The position numbers and the translations under genes are program-made. Below are positions 24,876 through 34,405 of a DNA stretch of 64,000 nucleotides, in pieces. Every line of letters starts with the position of its first letter. The stretch's first letter is position 1. Below the pieces are notes generated by a model. It was not told where the DNA came from. It worked only from the letters and a program-made list of their open reading frames with translations, and ran no database searches. Origin of the DNA: Endoryza sp044226045 (GTDB taxonomy: Bacteria > Bacteroidota > Bacteroidia > Chitinophagales > Chitinophagaceae); assembly GCA_044226045.1 (NCBI GenBank), contig JBGAHR010000018.1, positions 11,060 through 75,059 on the forward strand, read 5' to 3'.

Positions 24876-26816
24876 TTATTTGAATGCTTTCTTGCTTTCG
24901 GTATTGGTGCCGTTATCGCCTGAAGCCATATCGATCATTGCGGTCAGCTCTTCAATCAGTTTATCATCGCTTCCACCGAACCCTACGGATTTGAAGCGGA
25001 TGAGGCCGTTTTTGTCCAGTACAAATTTGGTAGGAATTCCTTCTACTTTGAATTGCTCCACTACTTTGTTGTCGTTATCGAGCAGAACGTGGAATGAATA
25101 TTTGTTGGATGTGATAAAATCACTGGCGTTTTTCTTCTTGTCCTCTACATTGTTTTCCCAGGTATCAACGAAAATGAATTTCACATTCGGGTTGTCTTTG
25201 TATTTGTTTACCATTTTCTGCATGCCGGGGAAGCTGGCTTTGCAGGGACCGCACCAGGTAGCCCAGAAGTCAACGATCACTACTTTTCCTTTCAGTTCGG
25301 TAATGTCAATCTTCTTTCCATCGAGGTCATTCAATGCAAAAACAGGGGCTGTTTCGCTGAGCATGGATTTACGCAACTCCGCCATCATTCTTTCGATGTT
25401 CTCCTTTTGCAGTGCAGTCAGGTAATCCGAGAATCCTTTATCGGATCCTTTTTCTTTTACCCAAACACGCTCGAGAATATCCTTCATAGCCAGGCTGCTC
25501 TTGCCGTCTTTGACGAATTGTTCGATTTCTTTCTTGTATTGTTTGGCGGGTAATACCTTTTCAGCGAGTAGCGCATAGGTATTATTCTGGTCGGCATCTT
25601 TTCCCTCACCGATTACGATAGCCGCATCTTTGGCATAAGGGAATCCTTTCTTGTATTGGCCAGACTTGAACATAACCATACCATAAGTGTCCGCAAACAT
25701 GCCGTAAGCCGATCTTCTTGATTTTTCCCACTGCTTTTGAGTCAGGTAACCGGGTTTGGCCTCCGTTGGCTTCTGCCATTCTGATTTAGTCCATTGAGTG
25801 GCAAAATTGGAAAATTCTTCCGCGAGCTTCAGGTTATCACTGGTTTTCTGCATTTCCCAGGCAGCGCTGTTATACATCTGTGCCTGTGTTGCCTTGCTTG
25901 AAATTTTCGGAACAGCCTTTTTGAATTCTTCCCAGTTTTTCTTGTTCATGTACATATAGGCCAGACCAGACTCAAAATAGCTTTTATCATTTTTGTACAT
26001 CTCCCAGTTCTTGTCAGTCTCCAGTCTCTTCAGGATATCCGCCAGCATTTCTTCCTTTTTAACAGGATCCTGCTCCCGATTGTATTTGGAAACGATTTCG
26101 TTAACGGTCCATTTTCCTTCGGGGAATTTCTCTTTTTTCAGGCTGGTGATCAGTTTCATCTGCTCGGGCAGTTTGGCTGCGCGATACAATGCCTCCATAT
26201 TGGAATAATCCGTTTCGTCTTTCAGTCCTGCCTTCAGGATTGCCTCGATTTCTTTTTGAAAGAGAGCTGGTGCTTCGTCTTTTTTCACCTGGTTGATCAG
26301 GTAAACATACAAAGACATGTTATCCTTTTTCGCATCGGGGTACAGTTCAAATTCTTTTTGGAGTACTTCGAGCGCTTTTTCATTGTTTCGATCAACACCA
26401 ACCTGCGAACCGGCATATTGATAGAAAGAAGCCAGCTGGGTATAGCTTCCCTTTACGGGCTTGCCATCTTCCATCAGTTGGATCCAGTATCCGTTATTAA
26501 AATTGTTGTCAAATTTATTGTCGGCCGAAAAACCGAAATAAACAAAGTTCGAAGCAGGTTGAGTCTGAAAGGTAAATGTGTATTTTCCCCCTGCTCTGGT
26601 CATGGTAAGGTCACTGGCATTCTCCTCGCCTTTAGCAGTGAAAAGATGCGCCTGCCCTTCAACCGGCTTCATCGTATTGGCGATATCGCCAGCCGGTGTG
26701 TAGGTAACAGTGATCAGATCACCTGGCTTGGGTTTTTCAGGCGTATAACTAAAATTGCCCTGGCTGAATCCGGCCAGAGAGGTCAGCAGTATGACCGCAA
26801 GAAGGAATTTTCTCAT
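24876..26816 (-). CDS. TlpA-like thioredoxin-fold envelope protein
   Basis: 646 residues. A signal peptide (MRKFLLAVILLTSLAGFS) precedes a long N-terminal region with a beta-rich start (FSYTPEKPKPGDLITVTY) and then a helical repeat region up to about residue 470. The C-terminal thioredoxin domain of the TlpA/AhpC-TSA type contains WATWCGPC at about 517-524 and the cis-proline segment VEGIPTKFVLD. Bacteroidota carry many such periplasmic disulfide reductases with variable N-terminal modules. The partner is unknown. A TATCTTTA element lies shortly upstream of the ATG. Terminator at 24819-24852. Confidence 0.9.
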   Translation of the reverse strand: MRKFLLAVILLTSLAGFSQGNFSYTPEKPKPGDLITVTYTPAGDIANTMKPVEGQAHLFTAKGEENASDLTMTRAGGKYTFTFQTQPASNFVYFGFSADNKFDNNFNNGYWIQLMEDGKPVKGSYTQLASFYQYAGSQVGVDRNNEKALEVLQKEFELYPDAKKDNMSLYVYLINQVKKDEAPALFQKEIEAILKAGLKDETDYSNMEALYRAAKLPEQMKLITSLKKEKFPEGKWTVNEIVSKYNREQDPVKKEEMLADILKRLETDKNWEMYKNDKSYFESGLAYMYMNKKNWEEFKKAVPKISSKATQAQMYNSAAWEMQKTSDNLKLAEEFSNFATQWTKSEWQKPTEAKPGYLTQKQWEKSRRSAYGMFADTYGMVMFKSGQYKKGFPYAKDAAIVIGEGKDADQNNTYALLAEKVLPAKQYKKEIEQFVKDGKSSLAMKDILERVWVKEKGSDKGFSDYLTALQKENIERMMAELRKSMLSETAPVFALNDLDGKKIDITELKGKVVIVDFWATWCGPCKASFPGMQKMVNKYKDNPNVKFIFVDTWENNVEDKKKNASDFITSNKYSFHVLLDNDNKVVEQFKVEGIPTKFVLDKNGLIRFKSVGFGGSDDKLIEELTAMIDMASGDNGTNTESKKAFK

Positions 26817-27044
26817 GATGGTGTGATTTGTTTAAAGATAGGGATGTTTCGAAACTATTGGTAAATCTAAATTACAATAGCAGCTATGGCTGGACGAACG
26901 GTGATTAGATTTATCGTGGTCTTAACTTTTCATTGAATACATAGAAAACTAACAATCATTCGACTTACTCACTGAAATTGGGGATGGATCACCTGAAAAT
27001 CGGGGATGAATCTTCCAGCCAGTAACCACCAACTTTGCACCCGC

Positions 27045-27396
27045 TACACGGGAGCGAGAGCGGGAGCTGGAGCGGGAGAAATACAGGAGCGGGAGTGGGA
27101 GCGGGAGCGGAAGGGGAAACAGAAAGGGAAAGAGAAACGGAAAGGGAAACAGAAAACGGAAACAGAAACAGAAAGGGAAAGGGAAACGGAAAGGGAAACA
27201 GAAACGGAAACAGAAAACGGAAACAGAAACAGAAAGGGAAAGGGAAACAGAAAGGGAAAGGGAAACGGAAAGGGAAAGGGAAACGGAAAGGGAAACGGAA
27301 AGGGAAACAGAAACGGAAATAGAAAGGGAATGAGAAACCGCAAACCGAAAACCGCAAACCGCAAACTGCAAACCGCAAACCGCAAACTGCCAACTT
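27045..27396. repeat. Largest array, modules A-B-C
   Basis: A at 27050-27110 (GGGAGC type), B at 27110-27330 (about 35 copies of GGAAAC/GGAAAG/AGAAAC), C at 27335-27396 (CGCAAAC type). It is strongly purine-rich on the plus strand, and several frames on both strands remain open because no stop codon can be formed. The 228 bases before it (26817-27044) hold only the tlpA-like promoter region and an imperfect direct repeat around GGGGATG at about 26976 and 27001; the 129 bases after it lead to the kinase gene. Confidence 0.9.
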
Positions 27397-27525
27397 TTCA
27401 ATACGTAGCACTCAATAACCTGCAGGTTCCTTTAGCCGATTATACTTTTTATTGAAAAACCAACTGATTTTTTTAGAACTTAGTCTTTCCTTCAGCCAAC
27501 ACGAATCAAACCTAAAACACTCCAG

Positions 27526-30500
27526 ATGACCAGGCGATGGCTGTTATTTTTTTGCAATTTACTGCTGGCAATAACTGGAGCCGCGCAAAAGCCCTCGCTT
27601 TATTTCAATAACCTGAGTGCCGTAAATGGGTTGTCCAACAACAAAGTGAATTGCATATTACAGGATCGGCGTGGTTTTATGTGGATTGGAACCGATGATG
27701 GCCTGAACCGTTATGATGGTTATCGGTTTCAGACTTTTCGTCATGAAAAAAGCAAAAATGGTTTATCCGGGAATATCATCACCGACCTGCATGAGGACGA
27801 GGAAGGTGTTATCTGGATTTCAACGGCAGACGGAGGATTGACGAGGTATAATTATCGCCTGCCTGCTTCAGAACAGTTTAAGTCGTTCAGACATGCTCCC
27901 GCCGACGCGCAGGCTATTTCCGCAAATATCCTCAATGCCATTGAAGAAGATGCAAACGGATTTCTTTGGCTGGCCAGCAGCGGTCAGGGTCTGCTCAGAT
28001 TCGATAAAAAAAAACGGGAATTCAGCGAACCTGTTAAACGACCGTCAAGAACCGTGCTGGCTTTATGCAAGGACAATAAAGGTAAGATTTGGGCAGGGAG
28101 AGAAGGAGGCGGTTTGATCAGGGTTGATCCGGTATCCTTCGAGTGTGAAGAAGATAGCCGATACAAAGATGTATATGCGAAATTACCCCATCAAACCGTC
28201 ACATCGCTTTTCCGCGACCGTTCTGGAAATATCTGGATGGGCTCCTGGGATAAAGTGGTTTATCGAATTGAGAATAGTGGAAAAGACCTGAGTGTTTTCA
28301 GTAGCTCCTCTAAACCCTATTCGTTTATTCCCGACGATCCGCTTTGTTTTGCTGAAGACAACCGGGGTTATATCTGGATCGGTGGTCAGTATGCAGGGCT
28401 TCATCTCTTCAATACCCATACCGGTCAATTTTTCAATTACCGTCATCAAACCGCCCTGGAAGGTAGCATCGCCGATGACCGAATCAATTGTATTTATATC
28501 GACCGGTCGGGAATTGTGTGGATAGGAACCAATATGGGCATCAGTATGCACGATCCTTCCACGCGACAGTTTGAACAAACCTTTCTTCCCGCTGCTTCCT
28601 CCAGCCTGGTGATCTATGACTATTTGAACCTCGAGGACGATTGCCTGTTAATGGGCACTTCCGAAGGATTATTCCGTCAATACCGCGACGGCTCCTTTTC
28701 GCAGGAGAAATTAATGTATAAAGGACGACCATTGTCCGCTACCCGTTTTTATCAGGATGAAGAACTGGGTTTGATGATCGGAACCAATGTGTCTCTGTTC
28801 CGGTATCTCAATGGTAAACTTCAACTGCTGCCAAATACGGAGAATGATGTGGTGATGGGAAATATTATTGAATCGCGGGTCACCAGTATCCTGAGAGATA
28901 GTATGGAAGGTCATCCTGCTCTGCTGGTCATACCTTTTGGACACTATATCGCTTACTACGATCTGTTCAGGAAAACCTGGATCAACCGTCGGGATACCAG
29001 CAGAAATATCATCGCCAGGCTGAACATACGGGATAACCTGGTACGCAAATTTTTCAAGGCGGCAAATGGTCAAATCTGGATAGCCACCGTAAAAGCCGGT
29101 TTAGGCGAATGGAAACAATCCGGAATAACCTACTACAGTCATGATCCTGCAAACAATACCTCTATTGGCAGTAACCATATTTTCGACCTGGCAGAAGATA
29201 AAAACCATCATTTGTGGATCACTACTTATGGAGCGGGACTGTTTCAATTCAATCCCACTCAGAAAACATTTGAACGGGTGCCTGCTTCTCACAATCTCGC
29301 GGAAGGAATTCAGATCGATGCGAGTGGGAATATTTGGATGATTGCCAACGGAAGTCTGCATAAATACAACCCCCAACGTAAGTCCTACACGAGTTTTCAA
29401 TTGCCCGACGTGGAAAAGACGGGTGGTGTAAAGGGGCCTATTTATAAAGACCCCCGTGGCAGAATGTACCTGTCCGGCAACCGTTATTTTATCAGTTTTC
29501 ATCCGGATTCCATACCTGATGTCAGGAATAAGCTAGCGGTCTGCCTGACAGACCTCCGCGTGTTCGATAGTTCTTACAGCGACAGGTTGTACCTCAATAA
29601 ACCGGTCAGGCTGCCTTATAACCAGAATTATTTCACCATAGAATTTGCTGCTCCCATGTACCAGGCTGGCTATCCCGTTCAGTATTCGCATATGCTCGAA
29701 GGAGCCGATCGCGACTGGATCATGGATGGACAAAACAATTCAGCCAATTACACCAACCTCGATGCCGGCGACTATGTGTTCAAAGTAAGGGCATCCATCA
29801 AGCCCGGTGAGTGGAGTGATCAACCGACTATCCTGTATTTACGCATCTACCCGCCATTTTGGAAAACGGGTTGGTTTTTTTCCATTTGCCTGGCCGGTAT
29901 CGCCATCCTTATCTACGGTATTTACAAGTATCGCATTAACGAACTCTTGAAAAGACAGGCAATCCGAAACAAAATCGCGCAGGACCTGCACGATAATATC
30001 GGTTCCACGTTAAGCAGTATTTCGGTATATAGCCAGGTGGCAAAAATCTATCGTCAGAAAGACAAACAGGAGGCCTTGCAGGAAACACTGGAAAAAATCA
30101 GCAGCACGTCCAGTGAAATGATTTCTGAAATGAATGATATCGTGTGGGCGATCAATCCGCGCAACGATAGCATGAGCACTATCCTGCAACGCATGGAATC
30201 ATTTGCCAGACCTTTGCTTGCGTCCAGGAATATTCAATTCCATTTTGAAGCTGATGATTCCATTCTTGCCCTTCAACTGGAAATGACCAAGCGGAAGAAC
30301 TTCTATCTTATTTTCAAGGAAGCCGTGAATAATGCCCTGAAGTACGCAGACAGTAAAAACCTGTGGGTAACCATCCGGCTCGAAGGGAATATGCTGCTAT
30401 TGGATGTTAAAGATGATGGGAAGGGGATGGATAAGACACTGGCCGACAAAGTCCATTCATTATCGGGCAATGGCCTGCCCAATATGAAAAGAAGGGCGAA

Positions 30501-30579
30501 GGAAATGAATGGAAAGCTGGTGGTGGAAAGCGAAACAGGCAGGGGAACATCTATACGCCTGCAGTTTCCTATCCCCTGA
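27526..30579 (+). CDS. Reporter-propeller sensor histidine kinase
   Basis: 1017 residues. A signal peptide is followed by about ten two-component propeller repeats (GFMWIGTDDGLNRYDG, GVIWISTADGGLTRYN, GIVWIGTNMGI and others) and a Y_Y_Y domain (YSHMLEGADRDWI). Next come one membrane helix at about 780-800, a HisKA_3 domain with H822 in QDLHDNIGSTLS and a HATPase_c domain (FKEAVNNALKYADS, DDGKGM, GNGLPNMKRRAKEM). Unlike the hybrid systems that govern polysaccharide utilisation, it lacks fused receiver and AraC domains; a separate LuxR regulator follows after 67 bases. The periplasmic propeller presumably senses an extracellular ligand. No glycan-use genes lie nearby. Confidence 0.94.
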   Translation: MTRRWLLFFCNLLLAITGAAQKPSLYFNNLSAVNGLSNNKVNCILQDRRGFMWIGTDDGLNRYDGYRFQTFRHEKSKNGLSGNIITDLHEDEEGVIWISTADGGLTRYNYRLPASEQFKSFRHAPADAQAISANILNAIEEDANGFLWLASSGQGLLRFDKKKREFSEPVKRPSRTVLALCKDNKGKIWAGREGGGLIRVDPVSFECEEDSRYKDVYAKLPHQTVTSLFRDRSGNIWMGSWDKVVYRIENSGKDLSVFSSSSKPYSFIPDDPLCFAEDNRGYIWIGGQYAGLHLFNTHTGQFFNYRHQTALEGSIADDRINCIYIDRSGIVWIGTNMGISMHDPSTRQFEQTFLPAASSSLVIYDYLNLEDDCLLMGTSEGLFRQYRDGSFSQEKLMYKGRPLSATRFYQDEELGLMIGTNVSLFRYLNGKLQLLPNTENDVVMGNIIESRVTSILRDSMEGHPALLVIPFGHYIAYYDLFRKTWINRRDTSRNIIARLNIRDNLVRKFFKAANGQIWIATVKAGLGEWKQSGITYYSHDPANNTSIGSNHIFDLAEDKNHHLWITTYGAGLFQFNPTQKTFERVPASHNLAEGIQIDASGNIWMIANGSLHKYNPQRKSYTSFQLPDVEKTGGVKGPIYKDPRGRMYLSGNRYFISFHPDSIPDVRNKLAVCLTDLRVFDSSYSDRLYLNKPVRLPYNQNYFTIEFAAPMYQAGYPVQYSHMLEGADRDWIMDGQNNSANYTNLDAGDYVFKVRASIKPGEWSDQPTILYLRIYPPFWKTGWFFSICLAGIAILIYGIYKYRINELLKRQAIRNKIAQDLHDNIGSTLSSISVYSQVAKIYRQKDKQEALQETLEKISSTSSEMISEMNDIVWAINPRNDSMSTILQRMESFARPLLASRNIQFHFEADDSILALQLEMTKRKNFYLIFKEAVNNALKYADSKNLWVTIRLEGNMLLLDVKDDGKGMDKTLADKVHSLSGNGLPNMKRRAKEMNGKLVVESETGRGTSIRLQFPIP

Positions 30580-30589
30580 TTTGGGGATA
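30570..30589 (+). other. Small hairpin across the kinase stop codon
   Basis: TATCCCC at 30570-30576 pairs with GGGGATA at 30583-30589 across a 6-base loop that contains the stop codon. There is no T-tract. It may tune coupling to the downstream regulator or be chance. Confidence 0.3.
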
Positions 30590-30646
30590 ACAAATTGGCC
30601 GGATTAACAGACCTTTACTACTCAACCTTTATGGTATAATAATAAT

Positions 30647-31294
30647 ATGAGCCTCAGAATCGCCATTTTTGATGACAACAAGAACATAAGGGAGAGCATA
30701 GCCTTGCTGCTGGCTACTGAACCGGAGTTTCTTGTAGTAGGCTCTTTTAGTCATGTGCTCGACTGCATTGAGGATACCCGGAATTGCCGGCCGGATATCG
30801 TGCTGATGGATATTGAAATGCCCGGCATGAACGGTATTGAGGCTGTTCACAAAATCAAAAAGGAGTTTCCGCATATTCAGGTACTGATGCAAACGGTATT
30901 TGAAGACGACGACAGGGTATTTGATTCCATCTGCGCCGGAGCCTCCGGGTATATTTTAAAAAATTACCTGAACACCAGGCTGGTGGATTCCATCAATGAA
31001 TTGCAGTATGGAGGATCGCCCATGAGTCCTTCGATTGCAAGAAAGGTGCTCAATAAAATGCAATCATTCTCTAACCTGATCAAGCCAGAGGAGAAACCAG
31101 ACTATCACCTGACGACAAGGGAAAAAGAAGTATTGGCCTGCCTGGTGAACGGGCTTAGCTACAAAATGATCAGCGCCGACCTGGGAATCAGTTACGAGAC
31201 GGTACGCTCTCACGTGAAGAAAATCTATGAGAAGTTGCATGTGGCTTCTCTCACTGAAGTGGTGGCCAAGGCTATTAACCAGCGAATTGTTTAA
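30647..31294 (+). CDS. LuxR/NarL-type response regulator
   Basis: 215 residues. The receiver domain has the acidic pair in FDDNKN, phospho-acceptor D55 in VLMDIEMPGMNG and the lysine in GYILKNYLN. The usual Ser/Thr position reads MQTVFEDDD, as in the family. The C-terminal helix-turn-helix covers LTTREKEVLACLVNG through LGISYETVRSHVKKI. Its position just after the propeller kinase marks it as the cognate regulator. DNA targets are unknown. Confidence 0.94.
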   Translation: MSLRIAIFDDNKNIRESIALLLATEPEFLVVGSFSHVLDCIEDTRNCRPDIVLMDIEMPGMNGIEAVHKIKKEFPHIQVLMQTVFEDDDRVFDSICAGASGYILKNYLNTRLVDSINELQYGGSPMSPSIARKVLNKMQSFSNLIKPEEKPDYHLTTREKEVLACLVNGLSYKMISADLGISYETVRSHVKKIYEKLHVASLTEVVAKAINQRIV

Positions 31295-31426
31295 ATAGTT
31301 TCTCAAAAAAAGACTGCTATCATTCCCATCAATCCACCTCCTCTACTTCGGTGATTACACTCCCATTTTCGGTTATTCGCAATGGTGCCCATTATTTTCA
31401 GATTTGCGGCAACAAATATGTATAGC

Positions 31427-32323
31427 ATGAAAAACACAAAATGGATTCTTTTCCTGGCCGGTTGCTTTTGCCTGTTCTCCGTGTCGGCCCAACACAACAA
31501 CCAGTTATCGTCGGCACCTGTTTCCAAATTTATCACCCTGTCGGACGGGCAAAAACTGAATTATGCCGAGCAGGGAGAAAAAGGAAGCCCGACTTTCCTC
31601 TTCCTGCATGGGTTGACGGATTCCTGGCATTCCTTTGATGAAGTAATGAAGCGTGTTCCGGCAACCTATCATGTGATTGCCTTAACGCAGCGCGGACATG
31701 GACTTTCTGACAAGCCTGCATCGGGTTACAGCATCAGCAACTTCGCCGCTGATGCCGCTTCAGTGGTTCGTTCGCTGAATGCCGGTCCCGTGATTGTCGT
31801 CGGTCATTCCATGGGAGGCATGGTTGCCCAGCAATTTGCCCAACAGTATCCCGAACTCACCCGCGCACTGGTAATTGTGTCCTCTTTTTCCACGCTGCAG
31901 GGAAGAAAGGATATCAGTGAATTCCAGGAATCTGTAAACGGTTTAAAAGATCCAATTGACCGGGTTTTTATTGAGGAGTTTCAACGAAGCACCATTTTAC
32001 AGCCTTTCGATTCTGCTTACTTTAATTTATTATGCAACGAATCTCAAAGAGTACCCGCCTCTGTTTGGAAAGCTACACTGGATGCTTTGGTTAACGCCGA
32101 TATCGATAAAAATTTACATTTGATCCAGGCTCCTGCGCTTATATGTTGGGGTGAAAAGGATGGTTATTGCCTGAAAGAAGACCAGGAATTAATGAGGAAA
32201 AAGATTAATAAGTCTTCGTTGAAGGTTTATGAAAATACCGGTCATGCCATTCATTGGGAAAAACCGGCTGAATTTACCAGGGATCTGCTCCGGTTTGCGA
32301 ACGGGCTGCCAGATAATAAATAG
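31427..32323 (+). CDS. Secreted alpha/beta hydrolase
   Basis: 298 residues from the ATG at 31427 (MKNTKWILFLAGCFCLFSVSA), which gives a clean signal peptide; an earlier ATG at 31382 would bury it behind 15 residues. The alpha/beta hydrolase fold is complete: oxyanion region FLHGLTDSWHS, nucleophile elbow GHSMGG, acid residue in ICWGEKDGY and catalytic histidine in NTGHAIHWEKP. The tail (DLLRFANG) is standard. The substrate cannot be assigned; periplasmic esterase or lactonase activity is plausible. A weak hairpin terminator follows. Confidence 0.9.
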   Translation: MKNTKWILFLAGCFCLFSVSAQHNNQLSSAPVSKFITLSDGQKLNYAEQGEKGSPTFLFLHGLTDSWHSFDEVMKRVPATYHVIALTQRGHGLSDKPASGYSISNFAADAASVVRSLNAGPVIVVGHSMGGMVAQQFAQQYPELTRALVIVSSFSTLQGRKDISEFQESVNGLKDPIDRVFIEEFQRSTILQPFDSAYFNLLCNESQRVPASVWKATLDALVNADIDKNLHLIQAPALICWGEKDGYCLKEDQELMRKKINKSSLKVYENTGHAIHWEKPAEFTRDLLRFANGLPDNK

Positions 32324-32354
32324 TGCTTGCTGGTATTTCCCTTTTTTGTACATT

Positions 32355-32375
32355 AGGAAGTCTTCGCTTCCTTTT
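32355..32375 (+). terminator. Short hairpin after the hydrolase gene
   Basis: AGGAAG at 32355-32360 pairs with CTTCCT at 32367-32372 around TCTTCG, followed by four T. Short stem, modest confidence. Confidence 0.45.
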
Positions 32376-32410
32376 AGCATTCTGCTGGTAGTTACCCATA
32401 CATGATGCAT

Positions 32411-32442
32411 TGATCATTTGGATTGATCATTATTACTGATCA
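32411..32442. promoter_or_regulatory. Three TGATCA sites at 13-bp spacing
   Basis: TGATCA occurs at 32411, 32424 and 32437, exactly 13 bases apart. The last two form TTGATCA-N7-TGATCAA, a perfect 7-bp inverted repeat. They end 28 bases before the ATG of the TPR gene, a suitable position for an operator. Confidence 0.5.
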
Positions 32443-32469
32443 ACATCATTGAAATTTTAAATCATTCAC

Positions 32470-34179
32470 ATGAAAGTCTTTTTTCTATTTGCAGCAATTC
32501 TGGTTGCGGGATTATTTTTCTTTTATCCGGGTAAAACATCCGATAAGGAAAACCATAGTGTAACGGCGCTGCCGGTTTTTTGCGCACCTTCTTTTGACAC
32601 CGCCAATATGCGATCGGGGAATGCGCCATTATTCACTGATTTTGCGAAGGCGCATATCAAATTGTCCACCGGTCAGCAAAAGGCCCAGCAGTATTTCGAT
32701 CAGGGCCTTACCCTGATCTATGCGTTCAACCACGGCGAAGCCGCCCGCTCATTTTATGCAGCCCTGAAGCATGATTCAACCCTGGCCATGGCTTATTGGG
32801 GATTGGGAATGGTGCTTGGCCCCAATTACAATGCCGCACTCAATCAAAGCCTGATCCGCGAAATATGGGAGGTGATGGATAAGGCTAAAGCGTTAAGCAT
32901 AAATGCCAGCCCAAAAGAAAAAGCACTGATCAACGCATTGTGCCTGCGATTTCCAAAAGAAACTGTAAATGATATGACGCCCTATGCGGCGGCCTATGCC
33001 AGCGCGATGAAAGAGGTTTTTGAAAAGTTTCCCGACGACGCCGAGGTAGCAGCCCTGTATGCAGATGCCATCATGAATGAACACCCCTGGAATTTCTGGT
33101 TAAAAGATGGAACCGCACAACCCTGGACAGCCGGTGTGATGCAGGTACTCGAAGAAAGTATTCGGAAATTTCCTAAGGGAGTTGGTCTGCATCATATGTA
33201 TATACATGCTGTTGAGGCTTCCCGTCAACCCGAAAAGGGTTTGGCATCTGCTGCCTTATTGGAAAAAATGGTTCCCGGGGCGGCCCACCTTGTGCATATG
33301 CCTTCGCATATTTATATCCGGACCGGCCACTATCATCGTGGTGTGTTGGTAAATGAATGGGCTTCGGATGCCGACAGTCAGTATGTAACACAATGCAAGG
33401 TGCAGGGAACTTACCCTATCATGTACTATCCACACAACGTACATTTTCTGGCTGCCTGTGCCTATCTGGAAGGAAATAGTGAAAAGGCTCTTAAAGCAGC
33501 CTGGATGGTTAACCGAATTGCTGATAAAAGATACATACTGGAGAATGTAACCGTTCAGCATTATTCGGTGATTCCTTTCTATGTAATGGTGCAAACAGCT
33601 AAATGGGATGATATACTGCAGTTGCCGCCACCGGGAGAAAGCCTGTTGTATCCCAGGGCCATCTGGCACTATGCGAGAGGAATGGCATTCAATGCCAAAG
33701 GTAAAACGGCTGAGGCGCAGAACGAACTGGCTATGCTGAAAAGTTACAGCGATATGGATGCACTCGACAAATTTCTCGTTTGGGAAACCAATAATGCCCG
33801 CCAGCTGGTTACTATAGCTTACCAGGTGTTAAAAGGTGATATGGCCTTACAGGCAAAGCAATTTCAGCAATCGTTCGAAGCTTATAAAGCCGCCATCGCC
33901 ATAGAAGATGCACTAACATACCAGGAACCTCCTGATTGGTTTTTCTCAGTTCGCCACAGTCTGGGTCATGCGAGCCTGGTAGCGGGTGACTATAAACAGG
34001 CAGAAGTAATACTGCGTGAAGATCTGCAGACTTTTCCGGAAAACGGATGGGCATTGATGGGTTTATACAAAGCGCTTTCGGGACAAAAGAAAACAGAAGA
34101 GGCGCTGGCCGTTAAAAAAAGATTTGAGGAAGCCTGGAAGTACGCCGATATCGAAATTCAATCTTCCAGAAAATTTTAA
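32470..34179 (+). CDS. TPR-repeat envelope protein
   Basis: 569 residues. An N-terminal hydrophobic helix (MKVFFLFAAILVAGLFFFYPG) acts as a signal or anchor. From about residue 65 the sequence is helical with tetratricopeptide character: QQYFDQGLTLIYAFNHGEAA, FYAALKHDSTLAMAYWGLG, and near the C-terminus HSLGHASLVAGDYKQAEVIL and PENGWALMGLYKALSG. A His-rich middle (HHMYIHAVEASR, HLVHMPSHIYIRTGHYHRG) could bind metal, and similar His clusters are seen in unnamed Bacteroidota TPR proteins. No enzymatic domain recognised. Preceded by the TGATCA cluster and followed by a strong terminator. Confidence 0.82.
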   Translation: MKVFFLFAAILVAGLFFFYPGKTSDKENHSVTALPVFCAPSFDTANMRSGNAPLFTDFAKAHIKLSTGQQKAQQYFDQGLTLIYAFNHGEAARSFYAALKHDSTLAMAYWGLGMVLGPNYNAALNQSLIREIWEVMDKAKALSINASPKEKALINALCLRFPKETVNDMTPYAAAYASAMKEVFEKFPDDAEVAALYADAIMNEHPWNFWLKDGTAQPWTAGVMQVLEESIRKFPKGVGLHHMYIHAVEASRQPEKGLASAALLEKMVPGAAHLVHMPSHIYIRTGHYHRGVLVNEWASDADSQYVTQCKVQGTYPIMYYPHNVHFLAACAYLEGNSEKALKAAWMVNRIADKRYILENVTVQHYSVIPFYVMVQTAKWDDILQLPPPGESLLYPRAIWHYARGMAFNAKGKTAEAQNELAMLKSYSDMDALDKFLVWETNNARQLVTIAYQVLKGDMALQAKQFQQSFEAYKAAIAIEDALTYQEPPDWFFSVRHSLGHASLVAGDYKQAEVILREDLQTFPENGWALMGLYKALSGQKKTEEALAVKKRFEEAWKYADIEIQSSRKF

Positions 34180-34272
34180 TGAATTTCTGTAATGAAATGA
34201 TCATTCTTCCGTATTAACATATATATGGGTAGAATTTAATTATTCTCATCTGGCAGTTAGTTTTTTTTGGAC

Positions 34273-34299
34273 GCCCCTCCTTTCCAGGAGGGGCTTTTT
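34273..34299 (+). terminator. Strong intrinsic terminator after TPR gene
   Basis: GCCCCTCC pairs perfectly with GGAGGGGC around TTTCCA and is followed by five T. Confidence 0.9.
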
Positions 34300-34405
34300 A
34301 CCATATTCGGGGATGTTTAAGTGATAAATCGGGTATCGGAAACGCGATGGCAGGAAGCGATTTTTGTTCTGTTATCAATATAGTCATCACTTAAACAAAA
34401 ATGTC

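Noticed and set aside
26949..27455. Long overlapping open frames on both strands encoding Phe/Pro/Leu/Ser or Lys/Gly/Glu/Arg repeats
   Set aside because: They are translations of the A-B-C repeat array. The repeat cannot form stop codons, several frames are open at once, and no start context or domain is seen.
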